From Deltaproteobacteria bacterium (GTDB lineage Bacteria; Desulfobacterota; Binatia; DP-6): a stretch of 64,000 bases of DNA. Location: NCBI GenBank assembly GCA_005888095.1, contig VBKF01000092.1:613-64612 (forward strand). Direction: 5' to 3'. The notes under the pieces are model-generated. The model was not told the DNA's origin. It made no database searches and saw nothing but the letters and a program-made list of their open reading frames with translations. Below are positions 1 through 7,935 of this stretch, in pieces (position 1 is the stretch's first letter; every line of letters starts with the position of its first letter). The position numbers were made by a program, and so were the translations under genes.

Positions 1-41
1 CGCACGGAAGCACGTCCCGTACCTGAGGCGACACGCTAAGC

Positions 42-128
42 TCAGCGGTGCTGCTTGCCGGTCGCGGCGTATGCCACCCCGGCGACCACGGTCCCGATCA
101 CCGACCCGGTGACCAGATTCCAGAACAT
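42..128 (-). CDS. 28-residue membrane mini-protein
   Basis: Reading the minus strand from the ATG at 128 gives a 28-residue protein, MFWNLVTGSVIGTVVAGVAY plus a short polar tail ending KQHR. It is a single hydrophobic helix with a basic C-terminus, which suits a small inner-membrane protein. Its ATG follows the TGA of the 94-residue membrane gene directly (TGAATG), so translation is probably coupled by re-initiation. No function can be assigned. The clean helix and the coupling argue for a real gene; the short length keeps confidence moderate. Confidence 0.45.
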   Translation of the reverse strand: MFWNLVTGSVIGTVVAGVAYAATGKQHR

Positions 129-413
129 TCAGGTGCCGCCGCAGCCGGGGGTGGCCAGCACGATCACGGTCGGCGGGAAGAGCATGAGGAAGCCGCATAG
201 CGGCCCGCGCAGGAACCAGCGCTCGGGCCAGCTGGTGATCCCCACTAGAAAACCAACTAGGCAACGCGCACTGTAGAAGGCCCAGACCGCGATGTCGCCG
301 CGGATGCCGAGAACGTTGAACTTGTATGGGATCGGCCCGTGAAGGAACCTCGGAATCCAACCGAGGCCGAAGCCGAGGAGCGTACAGAAGAGCGTGTAGG
401 AAATCGCCACCAA
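129..413 (-). CDS. small hydrophobic membrane protein of unknown function
   Basis: The 94-residue product has about three hydrophobic stretches (residues 2-19, 38-60 and 70-88) separated by short charged loops, and ends in PGCGGT. I do not recognise the family. It lies 6 bases downstream of the cNMP-binding gene on the same strand, so the two, together with the 28-residue mini-protein, probably form one transcript. The pairing suggests a membrane partner of the cyclic-nucleotide sensor, but this is inference from position only. No signal peptide, metal motif or catalytic residue is evident. Confidence 0.6.
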   Translation of the reverse strand: MVAISYTLFCTLLGFGLGWIPRFLHGPIPYKFNVLGIRGDIAVWAFYSARCLVGFLVGITSWPERWFLRGPLCGFLMLFPPTVIVLATPGCGGT

Positions 414-419
414 GCCTTC

Positions 420-929
420 TCAGGCTAATTCGCGATTCGACCTCAGGTACTCCTCGACGCGGACCAGCAGGCCAGCGATGACGTTGTTGGCGCTCCGCAG
501 CCGCCGGCTGATCTCACGGCAGATGTTCATGATGACGAGTGTGTAGGCCTCGGGATCGTACGTGTACAGCGTGTAGAAGTCCTTGTTGGAGAGGACATAG
601 AGCTCGGTATCCTGGCTGGCGGTGACCGTGGCGGAGCGTCGTTGGATGTCGATCAGGCTCATCTCGCCGAAGCAGTCGCCGCCACCGAGACGCGCCAGGC
701 AAGTCGGGGCTCCTTCCCGCTGCCCCTGCTTGGTCACCTCGACCTGCCCCGACCGGACGATGAACATCTGACGGCCCGGTTCGCCTTCGGTGCAGACGAC
801 CTCGCCCGGGTGGTGGCGACGCACCTCGATGAGCTCGAGGAGCTTGTCCGCCGCGCGGTCCGGGAGGGCTCCGAACACCGCGATGGACAGGAGGAACCGC
901 TTCGCCTCCGGATGCAACGCTGCGTCCAT
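420..929 (-). CDS. cyclic nucleotide-binding (Crp-type sensor) domain protein
   Basis: The 169-residue protein is one cNMP-binding domain (about residues 18-140). Family landmarks are the beta-barrel G-x-V segments (PGEVVCTEGEPG, VRSGQVEVTKQG) and the phosphate-binding cassette GDCFGEMSLIDIQRRSATV, which holds the Glu and Arg that contact the cyclic phosphate and ribose in CRP. After it comes a helical tail with no winged-helix DNA-binding domain, so it is a stand-alone sensor and not a CRP regulator. The ATG at 929 is preceded by GGAGGG. The open frame continues upstream only antisense to the sigma-54 gene. It is divergent from that regulator. Confidence 0.85.
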   Translation of the reverse strand: MDAALHPEAKRFLLSIAVFGALPDRAADKLLELIEVRRHHPGEVVCTEGEPGRQMFIVRSGQVEVTKQGQREGAPTCLARLGGGDCFGEMSLIDIQRRSATVTASQDTELYVLSNKDFYTLYTYDPEAYTLVIMNICREISRRLRSANNVIAGLLVRVEEYLRSNRELA

Positions 930-964
930 GGCTGACCCTCCGTCGAGACCTACACCACGGACGG

Positions 965-977
965 TGGCACCCTGCCA
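965..977. promoter_or_regulatory. candidate operator, TGGCA-N3-TGCCA palindrome
   Basis: A perfect 5-bp inverted repeat with a 3-bp centre, TGGCACCCTGCCA, sits between the divergent starts of the cNMP sensor gene (929) and the sigma-54 activator (1059). That is where a shared operator would be expected. It is short enough to occur by chance in GC-rich DNA, and no cognate regulator can be named. Confidence 0.25.
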
Positions 978-1058
978 AGGGGGCGCCGTCCGCCATTGAC
1001 ATCGTCTCGCGAACTGGGGGAAACCTCTCCAGACGAACCAGACCAGCGGAAACGTTCC

Positions 1059-2660
1059 ATGACGGTACCCGGGGGCGAAGCGCGGCTTCGCCTTCTCTAC
1101 GAGCTCGGCTGCGCCTTCGCGGCGCGCCTCGAGCTCGACGACCTCCTCCCCCTGGTCGTGGCCAAGTGCCGCGAGGCCCTCGTCGCCGAAGGCACCGCCG
1201 TTCTGCTGCTCGACCCGGAGCGCAACGAGCTGTACTTCCCGTACGTCGCGGAGGAGGATCCCGAGGTCGCGGAGCGGCTCGTCGCCCTCCGCTTCCCGGC
1301 CGACCGGGGACTCGCCGGAGCGGTCGCTCACAGCGGCCAATCCGTGCGGGTGGACGACGTGGCCGCCGATCCGCGGTTCTACGGGGAGATCGACCGCAGC
1401 TCCGGACTGGTCACGCGCAGCGTCATCGCCGCTCCGCTCGTCGCCCGTGAGGGCATCATCGGCGTGATCGAGGTGGTGAATCCACGCTCGGGCGCAGCCT
1501 TCACGGACGAGGACGTGCAATTTCTCGAGACCCTGGCCGCGAGCATCGCAGTGGCGATCGAGAACGCGCGTCTGTACGCGCGCATCAAGGCATCGGAGGA
1601 GAAGCTTCGGGTCCAGGTCGGGGTGCTCCGGCGCGACCTCGCGCGTCGCGATCGCTTCACCGAGATGACCGGCTCGGGACCCGGGATGGCGGATGTGTTC
1701 CGATTGATGGAAAGCGCCTCGGCTTCTCCCATCACGGTGCTGATCGAGGGGGAGACGGGTACGGGCAAGGAGCTGGTCGCCCGCGGCATCCACCGGGCTG
1801 GCGCGCGTGCAGATGGACCCTTCATCGCCCTCAACTGCGCGGCGCTGCCCGAAACGCTCCTCGAGAGCGAGCTCTTCGGCCACCGCCGGGGATCGTTCAC
1901 GGGCGCCACCCAGGATCGGCGGGGGCTTTTCGAGGCGGCCGACGCCGGAACCGTCTTCCTGGACGAGGTCGGGGACATGCCCGCGCCGATGCAGGCGAAG
2001 CTGCTGCGCGTCCTGCAGGAAGGCGAGGTGACGCCGGTCGGTGAGACACGCCCCCGCAAGGTCGACGTGCGGGTGATCTGCGCGACGAATCGCGACCTCG
2101 CTGCCGAGGTCGCCCGCCGCAGCTTCCGCGAGGATCTCTATTACCGCGTGGGAGCTTTTCCCATCCTAATCCCACCGCTCCGCGAGCGACGCGAGGACAT
2201 TCCGCTCCTCGCCCACCGCTTTCTCGCCGGCGCTGTCGAGCGCCATCGCAAGCAGGTTCCCGGCATCGACCCGGCGGCGCTCGCGCTCCTCGCGCGGTTC
2301 GATTGGCCGGGAAACATCCGGGAGCTCGAGAATGAGATCGAGCGGGCCGTGGCGCTTGCCCATGACGGCGAGCCCATCGGGCCGGCGCACCTCTCGCCGA
2401 AGCTCGGCGCAGCCGGGACGGCGCCATGCGCATCATCGCAGGAGGCGACTGACACGTCCGCTCGGCCTGGTGAGGCGGTGTCGGAAGGCAGCCCGAGCCG
2501 CGCGGAGAGCCCGCTGCGCAGCGCGAGAGCGGCTTTCGAGGCGCGCTACATCACCGAGGTCCTCCGCCAGCAAGGCGGAAACGTCTCGCGCGCGGCGCGG
2601 GCGCTCGGCCTCTCCCGCGTTATGCTCCAGAAGAAGATGAAGGATTTCGGCCTGCGCTGA
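1059..2660 (+). CDS. sigma-54 dependent transcriptional activator, GAF-AAA+-Fis
   Basis: The 533-residue protein is a sigma-54 enhancer-binding activator. An N-terminal GAF sensor (about residues 9-170) is followed by an AAA+ domain with Walker A GETGTGKE (231-238), the sigma-54 contact loop GSFTGA (278-283, a common variant of GAFTGA) and Walker B FLDE (300-303). The C-terminus has a Fis-type helix-turn-helix (GGNVSRAARALGLSRVML). A TTG at 996 would add 21 residues, but the ATG at 1059 is the more usual codon and leaves the GAF domain intact. It stands just ahead of the cNMP-patatin gene and the cytochrome cluster, so it may activate them. I found no convincing -24/-12 promoter by eye. Confidence 0.9.
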   Translation: MTVPGGEARLRLLYELGCAFAARLELDDLLPLVVAKCREALVAEGTAVLLLDPERNELYFPYVAEEDPEVAERLVALRFPADRGLAGAVAHSGQSVRVDDVAADPRFYGEIDRSSGLVTRSVIAAPLVAREGIIGVIEVVNPRSGAAFTDEDVQFLETLAASIAVAIENARLYARIKASEEKLRVQVGVLRRDLARRDRFTEMTGSGPGMADVFRLMESASASPITVLIEGETGTGKELVARGIHRAGARADGPFIALNCAALPETLLESELFGHRRGSFTGATQDRRGLFEAADAGTVFLDEVGDMPAPMQAKLLRVLQEGEVTPVGETRPRKVDVRVICATNRDLAAEVARRSFREDLYYRVGAFPILIPPLRERREDIPLLAHRFLAGAVERHRKQVPGIDPAALALLARFDWPGNIRELENEIERAVALAHDGEPIGPAHLSPKLGAAGTAPCASSQEATDTSARPGEAVSEGSPSRAESPLRSARAAFEARYITEVLRQQGGNVSRAARALGLSRVMLQKKMKDFGLR

Positions 2661-2672
2661 GGGTCGAAGGAC

Positions 2673-4481
2673 GTGCCCGGCACCGGCGAGCCCGAGCTGC
2701 TCGCAGCCCTGCGACGGCTGCCGCACTTCGCCGAGCTCACTCCCGAGCTGCTCTCGCTGGTCGCCGCCCGGGCCCGGCTGCGGACCGCCAGCCGAGGCGA
2801 CGTCCTCTGTCGCGCCGGGGAGCCGGGCGAGGAATTCTTCCTGGTAATCGGCGGCGCGGTGTGCATCGCGGTGCCGAGCGCCCGCGGCGAGGAAGTGGTT
2901 GCCGAGCTCGGCGCGGGCGAGTGGTTCGGCGAGATGGCGCTCATCACCGGCGAGCCGCGATCCGCCAGCGCGATCGCCGGCACGGATGCGAAGCTCGCGG
3001 TGTTGGCGCGCACGGATTTCCTGGAACTAGTCGCCCAGGTGCCCGCGCTCGGCCTGGCGGTCAGCCACGTCCTCAGCCGCCGCCTCCGCGCCCGCTTGCA
3101 AGGCCGGCCGCCGCGGGCGGCACCGAGCGTCGTGCTCGCCGTCACGACGGCTCCGAACGCTCGCAACACGACGCTGGTGGCAAACCTCGCCGCGGCGCTG
3201 GCCGGCGAGAGCGATTGTCCGCTCGCCTTCCTCGACCACGCGGGCGGGTCGTCCATGGCGCCCGCTCCGGGCGTGAAGGTGCTTGGCAATCTGCCAACCG
3301 ACCTGACGGCGCTCCGCGCGGCCCATCGCCTCGCGCTCGTGCGCGTGTCGATGACCGACGCGCGCGCTCCGCTGTTCGTGAAGGACGCCGATGCCGTGTG
3401 GGCGCTCGACGTCGACGACGCGTCAGGCGCGGTGTCAGCTTGGGTCCGATCCCTCGCGCCGGCGGCACCGGTCACCGGAATTTCGTGCGAGCCGCTGGCG
3501 TCGCCCGAGCAAGTGAACGTGACGCTGGACGCCAGCGTCCTCGAGGCCGCGCCGCTCGTCCAGTCCGCGCCACGCAGCTCGGCCGCCAGGGGCTTGCGCG
3601 GGCTGGCTCGTCGCCTGCTCGGGCGCCGAGCCGGCCTGGCTCTCAGCGCAGGCGGCGCGAAGGGGCTGGCGCACATCGGCGTGCTTCGCTGCTTCGAGCG
3701 TGCCGGCCTCGAGTTCGACCTGATCGCCGGCACGAGCATGGGCGGGATCATCGGGGCCTTCACAGCGATGGGGCGAGAGAGCCGCGCCCTCCTCCGCGCC
3801 TTCGGACCCTTCGTCGGCGACATCCGGCGGACGCTGCTCGACTTCGGACTTCCCGAGGTCTCCCTGCTGCGCGGCGAGAAGAAGCGTGCGGCGATCCGGG
3901 AGCAGGTCGGGGAGCGCGACATTCGCGACCTGGCGCTGCCGTTCTGGACCGTGGCCGCGGACCTCGTGTCGGGCCGTGAGGTGGTGCTGGGCAGCGGTCC
4001 GTTGTGGCAGGCGCTGGACGCGACCAGCGCCATCCCCGGCATTTTTCCGCCGGTCGCCGCCGGCGAGCGCCTGCTGATCGACGGCTGGGTGGTGAACCCG
4101 ATCCCGGTGGACGTGCTCCGCCGCCAGGGCGCGGACGTGGTCGTCGCGGTCGACGTGGCCGCGGGGGTCGATCCGACACTGAAGGTGGACGTTGCGTCTC
4201 CGCCGGTCGCTGCCGCAGGAGGCTTCCAGCGCCTGCGCCAGCGCTTGGCGAACCCGGCGATCGTGCGACTCGTCATGCGGGCGATGGAGGTGGCGGCCCG
4301 TGAACGGACGCTGGCTAACCTCGCGCTCGCGGATGCCTGCGTGCAGCCCGACCTCGTCGCGTACTCCGTTGCGGACTTCTCGCGTCTGCCGGAGATCGTG
4401 GAGCGCGGAGAAGCCGCCGCCGAGCAGGCCCTGCCGGCCATCCGGAGGGCGCTGCGGAGGCCGGTGGAGACTTCGAGCTGA
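2673..4481 (+). CDS. cNMP-binding / patatin-like phospholipase (NTE-type)
   Basis: The 602-residue protein joins a cNMP-binding domain (about residues 15-135, cassette GEWFGEMALITGEPRSASA) to a C-terminal patatin lipase domain (about 318-500). Lipase features are the oxyanion loop GGAKG (327-331), nucleophile elbow GTSMGG with Ser355, and catalytic Asp470 in the sequence DGW. This is the neuropathy-target-esterase architecture, expected to hydrolyse phospho- or lysophospholipid esters. A linker at 150-310 holds a degenerate P-loop-like alpha/beta stretch. The start is GTG, 13 bases after the sigma-54 gene stop, so the two are probably cotranscribed. It is the second cNMP domain in the locus. 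Confidence 0.88.
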   Translation: MPGTGEPELLAALRRLPHFAELTPELLSLVAARARLRTASRGDVLCRAGEPGEEFFLVIGGAVCIAVPSARGEEVVAELGAGEWFGEMALITGEPRSASAIAGTDAKLAVLARTDFLELVAQVPALGLAVSHVLSRRLRARLQGRPPRAAPSVVLAVTTAPNARNTTLVANLAAALAGESDCPLAFLDHAGGSSMAPAPGVKVLGNLPTDLTALRAAHRLALVRVSMTDARAPLFVKDADAVWALDVDDASGAVSAWVRSLAPAAPVTGISCEPLASPEQVNVTLDASVLEAAPLVQSAPRSSAARGLRGLARRLLGRRAGLALSAGGAKGLAHIGVLRCFERAGLEFDLIAGTSMGGIIGAFTAMGRESRALLRAFGPFVGDIRRTLLDFGLPEVSLLRGEKKRAAIREQVGERDIRDLALPFWTVAADLVSGREVVLGSGPLWQALDATSAIPGIFPPVAAGERLLIDGWVVNPIPVDVLRRQGADVVVAVDVAAGVDPTLKVDVASPPVAAAGGFQRLRQRLANPAIVRLVMRAMEVAARERTLANLALADACVQPDLVAYSVADFSRLPEIVERGEAAAEQALPAIRRALRRPVETSS

Positions 4482-4521
4482 CGAGTGCTCATCGGGCTTC
4501 GCCATGCGAGGCCTGGGGCGG

Positions 4522-4550
4522 TTGCAGCGGTGAGCATCGCGGGTTTATAG
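4522..4550 (+). promoter_or_regulatory. possible sigma-70 promoter for the decaheme cytochrome
   Basis: TTGCAG (4522-4527) is followed after 17 bases by TTATAG (4545-4550), about 40 bases before the GTG start of the cytochrome gene. The spacing is ideal, and AT-rich hexamers are uncommon here. The hexamers are imperfect. Confidence 0.35.
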
Positions 4551-4590
4551 AGCGCGCTCCGGCGGAGGACACGGCCAGGCCTCGCCGCTC

Positions 4591-6033
4591 GTGGCTCGCA
4601 TTCGAAAAAGTAAGCTCCGTGCGCAGCGCATCGAGCTCGACTACTTCGCACGCCGGCATCCGATGCGCACCTGGCGGCTCTGGCTCTCTCTTCTCGGCCT
4701 TGCTGTGACGGCAGGGTGGGTGGCGACCGTCCTCACCGGCGGTGACATGACACCGGCGTCGCCGGGACCGATGTCACCCGCCCACGCGATGCTCGAGGCG
4801 CGTTGCGAGGCGTGCCATGCCAGCGCTACGCGCCCGGAAGCGAAGGCCGCCGCGGCGCCGGCGGAAATGCCCGCCGCGCGGGTGGCCGGCCCGTGGCTCG
4901 GCGTGACGGACGTTGCCTGCCGCACCTGCCATGATGTGCCGGATCATGAGTCCAATCAGAGCGACACTCCCGCCTGCGCGAGCTGTCATGTCGAGCACCG
5001 CAGGAAGGCCGCTCTGGCCGCCGTCGCCACGGGGCATTGCACGCGGTGCCACGCGGGCCTCGACGCCCATACGCGCGGCGAGCCACGCCTGGTCGGCGTT
5101 GATGGCCGGCAAATTCGCAGCTTCGACGATGGGCATCCCGAGTTCGCCGTCTGGACCCGCCGCACGGAGAGCCCGCACCGCGAGCGTCTCGATCGGATCC
5201 CGCCTCCCCGCGATACGGCTCAGCTGAAGTTCACGCACGCGAAGCATCTGGAGCCCGACCTTCCGGGACCGGCCGGTATGGCTCGGGTCCAGCTCGTCTG
5301 TGCCGACTGCCACCAAGGGCCCATGGCGCTAGCCGCGTGGCGCTTCGGCAAGCAGCCCCCGGGGTGGTCGCCGGCCACCGCGCCCGACCTCGCCCCGGCC
5401 GAGGAGCCCGCCTACATGGCCCCGGTCCGCTATCAGCAGCACTGCGCGACCTGCCACCCCCATACCTTCGGCGACGATCGCTTCCCGGACCTGCCGGCTC
5501 CGCACGACACGCCGCCGGTCATCCGCGCCTTTCTCAACGGCCTGTACGCGAACTACGTCGTGAGCCATCCCGAGGAACTGAGCGGGCCACCGCGCACCCG
5601 TCCGATTGCCGAGGGGGCGACCACGCGCAGCGCCCCGTCGGCCGATGAGTGGGTGAGGGCGCAGGTCTTGGCGGCCGACGCGGTGCTCTTCCGTGAGTCG
5701 AAGCATTGCCAGCTTTGCCACGTACTCGAGGAGGCTCCTGCCTCCGACCTGCCCACGGTCACCCCGACACGGGTGCCCATCCGCTGGCTGCCACAGAGCC
5801 GATTTGACCACGGCGTTCATCGCCTGCTGCGCTGCACCGAGTGCCACGCTGCGCCGCAGAGCACAGAGACCGCGGACATCCTGCTTCCGCGGCGTGAGAC
5901 CTGCCAGACTTGCCACCGACCTCGGGGTGCCCGGAACCACTGCGCGGAGTGCCATACGTACCACGCCGCGAACGCCCCGGTGGACATGAACGGGCCGCTC
6001 ACGATCCGCGCGGTGGCGAGCGGCGCGCGCTGA
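4591..6033 (+). CDS. membrane-anchored decaheme cytochrome c
   Basis: The 480-residue protein contains ten CXXCH haem c motifs: CEACH, CRTCH, CASCH, CTRCH, CADCH, CATCH, CQLCH, CTECH, CQTCH and CAECH. A cytoplasmic stretch containing ELDYFARRHPMRTWR precedes one transmembrane helix (about residues 28-48), so the haem domain should be periplasmic and anchored. The arrangement, including GPMSPAHAMLEARC before the first haem, is typical of a family of membrane multihaem cytochromes. The GTG start keeps the basic ELDYF segment that homologs carry. It probably receives electrons from a membrane quinol or haem b partner and passes them to the soluble cytochromes encoded nearby. Confidence 0.88.
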   Translation: MARIRKSKLRAQRIELDYFARRHPMRTWRLWLSLLGLAVTAGWVATVLTGGDMTPASPGPMSPAHAMLEARCEACHASATRPEAKAAAAPAEMPAARVAGPWLGVTDVACRTCHDVPDHESNQSDTPACASCHVEHRRKAALAAVATGHCTRCHAGLDAHTRGEPRLVGVDGRQIRSFDDGHPEFAVWTRRTESPHRERLDRIPPPRDTAQLKFTHAKHLEPDLPGPAGMARVQLVCADCHQGPMALAAWRFGKQPPGWSPATAPDLAPAEEPAYMAPVRYQQHCATCHPHTFGDDRFPDLPAPHDTPPVIRAFLNGLYANYVVSHPEELSGPPRTRPIAEGATTRSAPSADEWVRAQVLAADAVLFRESKHCQLCHVLEEAPASDLPTVTPTRVPIRWLPQSRFDHGVHRLLRCTECHAAPQSTETADILLPRRETCQTCHRPRGARNHCAECHTYHAANAPVDMNGPLTIRAVASGAR

Positions 6034-6051
6034 CACGACTGGGCCACGCGA

Positions 6052-7842
6052 TCAGCGCGTGGTGCCGCGGCGCGGAAACTTCAGGAACGGGAGCCGCACA
6101 TCGCGCACCATCACCCGGTCGGTGCGCAGCTCAGGCGGCGCCTCGAAGCCCACGCTGCCTGCCGCGGAGACGATGTCGTCCTGGTCCACGCCATCGCCGC
6201 TGATGCCTATGGCCCCGACCAGGCGTCTGCCCCGGAAGAGAGGAACGCCCCCGGGGAAAATCTGCAAGCCGTTGGCGAGACCGGGTACGCGCGTGCAACC
6301 GTCGTGCGGCACTCTCTGCTTGACGAAGGTCTCAAGGAGCACTTCCCTCACGAGCTCCAGCTGCAGCCCGTCGTTGAAGATGCTGAAGCCGGGGATCGAC
6401 CGCGAGTACGGACCGTTCTGCGTTCCGTCTATGCCGTCGGGGAAGAAGGGACGGCTGAGGAAGCCGATTGCCCGGTCGCTGAAGGCGATCGCACCGTCCA
6501 GCCTGATGCCGTCGCGCGCTCCGGCCTCGACGAATGGCGTGAGCTTGTCGTCGACGAGGCCGCCCAGACCTATCGTGCGAAAACGCATCGCCCGCGCCTG
6601 CCCCTCGGCGAGGAGCTTCTCCCGGGCGGTTGGCGAGCTGAAGAGCGCGACGCTCCGGGCCTTCTGGACGGACACGTCGATACCAAAGATCGGTGCGTCC
6701 TCCGTACGGAAGAGCCCGAGGACGTTGCCCGCGCCATCGACAACCGCGATGTTCACCCGCGCGCGATCGCCGAGCGGACGCCGGATGGCGGCACGCGTGC
6801 GATCCGCCTGCCGCGCCGCCTGAGCAAGAATACGGCGCACGTCCGCCGCCACGAGCCCGCCATCGACCGGCGCCGGAGCTGTACCATCTACCGGTGGGAA
6901 GAAGCGGTCCTGCCTGCTCACGTCCGTCAACACCGCCCCCTGCACACCGCCGAGGTGCTCGGATCGGAGGATGGAGGGTGGGCTGTCCCGGGGCATGATC
7001 TCTCTGACCCCACTCAGAGAGTCAAATGACCGCAGCTTGCGGCGCGGCGGCCGGCCGGAGTTCCGGAACGGCAGCCTGAGCCCGCCGACAAAGATACGAT
7101 CGCCCTGTACTTCGCGGGGAGGAGCAAACGCGCGCGTGGCGGCGACGGCGATGCGTTCCTCGCGCGTCACGTCCTTGTCGCTGGGGTCGAAGTCCAGCGT
7201 GTACGCTCCGTTACCCTCCACGCCGACGCCGCCCACTGCCTCTCGCTCCTTGTACAGCGGCAAGCCGCCCGGGTCGGCTGAAAGGCCCAGCGGCAGGCCG
7301 CGGTCGATGCCGGTGATGTCGCTGCAGAGGAGCTGCGAGAACTGTACGCCGAAGAGCGGCCCGCTCGCGGTATTGGAGACGCCAGGCGGGAAGTGCTGCT
7401 GGATGATGAACCCGGCGGTACGGGTGGAGAAAGCGTTTCCCCGCGTGCTGAAAAAGGCAGCCGTGCCCGCCTTCGAGATCGCCGCGAGCATCGCGCCCGA
7501 AAAGGGCCCTAGACTCTGAATGCCCCCCAGCTCCGAGTTCCTGTCGATCGCGGGCACGGTCACGTCTTCGAGACTTCCGTCCTTGCGACCGTGGCCGCGG
7601 ATTTCTGGCCCATCGCACGCCTGCGGACCCGGACAGACCCCCTGCATCCGGAAGCCGCCCAGACGGTTGCCTTCGCGGTCCACCACCGCGATGGCAACGG
7701 GAAGGCGGACGTGCTCTGCCTCGACCACCGCTTGCGTGATGATGCGCTCGACGTCGGCGGTGGTGAGCCCGGTCGCGTTCGCATGCCGGGCAGCAGCAAG
7801 CGCAGCCACGAACGCCGCGCTCCGAGCAACGGCTCGGGACAT
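6052..7842 (-). CDS. exported tandem GlcG/HbpS-family protein
   Basis: The 596-residue product has an N-terminal signal-like segment (VARSAAFVAALAAARHANA) and two copies of the GlcG/HbpS (DUF336) fold. Copy one starts near residue 24 (GLTTADVERIITQAVVEAEH) and copy two near residue 325 (GLVAADVRRILAQAARQADR). Each copy carries the family's AVVDREGN or AVVDGAGN strand. HbpS members bind haem or respond to redox stress, and GlcG is linked to glycolate use. Beside multihaem cytochromes a haem-related periplasmic role is reasonable but unproven. It is convergent with the decaheme gene (18-base gap) and divergent from the barrel gene. Confidence 0.75.
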   Translation of the reverse strand: MSRAVARSAAFVAALAAARHANATGLTTADVERIITQAVVEAEHVRLPVAIAVVDREGNRLGGFRMQGVCPGPQACDGPEIRGHGRKDGSLEDVTVPAIDRNSELGGIQSLGPFSGAMLAAISKAGTAAFFSTRGNAFSTRTAGFIIQQHFPPGVSNTASGPLFGVQFSQLLCSDITGIDRGLPLGLSADPGGLPLYKEREAVGGVGVEGNGAYTLDFDPSDKDVTREERIAVAATRAFAPPREVQGDRIFVGGLRLPFRNSGRPPRRKLRSFDSLSGVREIMPRDSPPSILRSEHLGGVQGAVLTDVSRQDRFFPPVDGTAPAPVDGGLVAADVRRILAQAARQADRTRAAIRRPLGDRARVNIAVVDGAGNVLGLFRTEDAPIFGIDVSVQKARSVALFSSPTAREKLLAEGQARAMRFRTIGLGGLVDDKLTPFVEAGARDGIRLDGAIAFSDRAIGFLSRPFFPDGIDGTQNGPYSRSIPGFSIFNDGLQLELVREVLLETFVKQRVPHDGCTRVPGLANGLQIFPGGVPLFRGRRLVGAIGISGDGVDQDDIVSAAGSVGFEAPPELRTDRVMVRDVRLPFLKFPRRGTTR

Positions 7843-7935
7843 GGCTGGGAGGCTCTGTAGCGGAACCTATACAGTGCCCGCAACCTTGTGCTATCCGACG
7901 CCGAGTTGGGCCTCCCCGCAATCTTGTTGGGAAGC

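Noticed and set aside
930-1883. Minus-strand open frame extending the cNMP sensor by about 318 residues
   Set aside because: It is antisense to the GAF/AAA+ coding sequence of the sigma-54 activator, has no family features, and the ATG at 929 has a proper Shine-Dalgarno.
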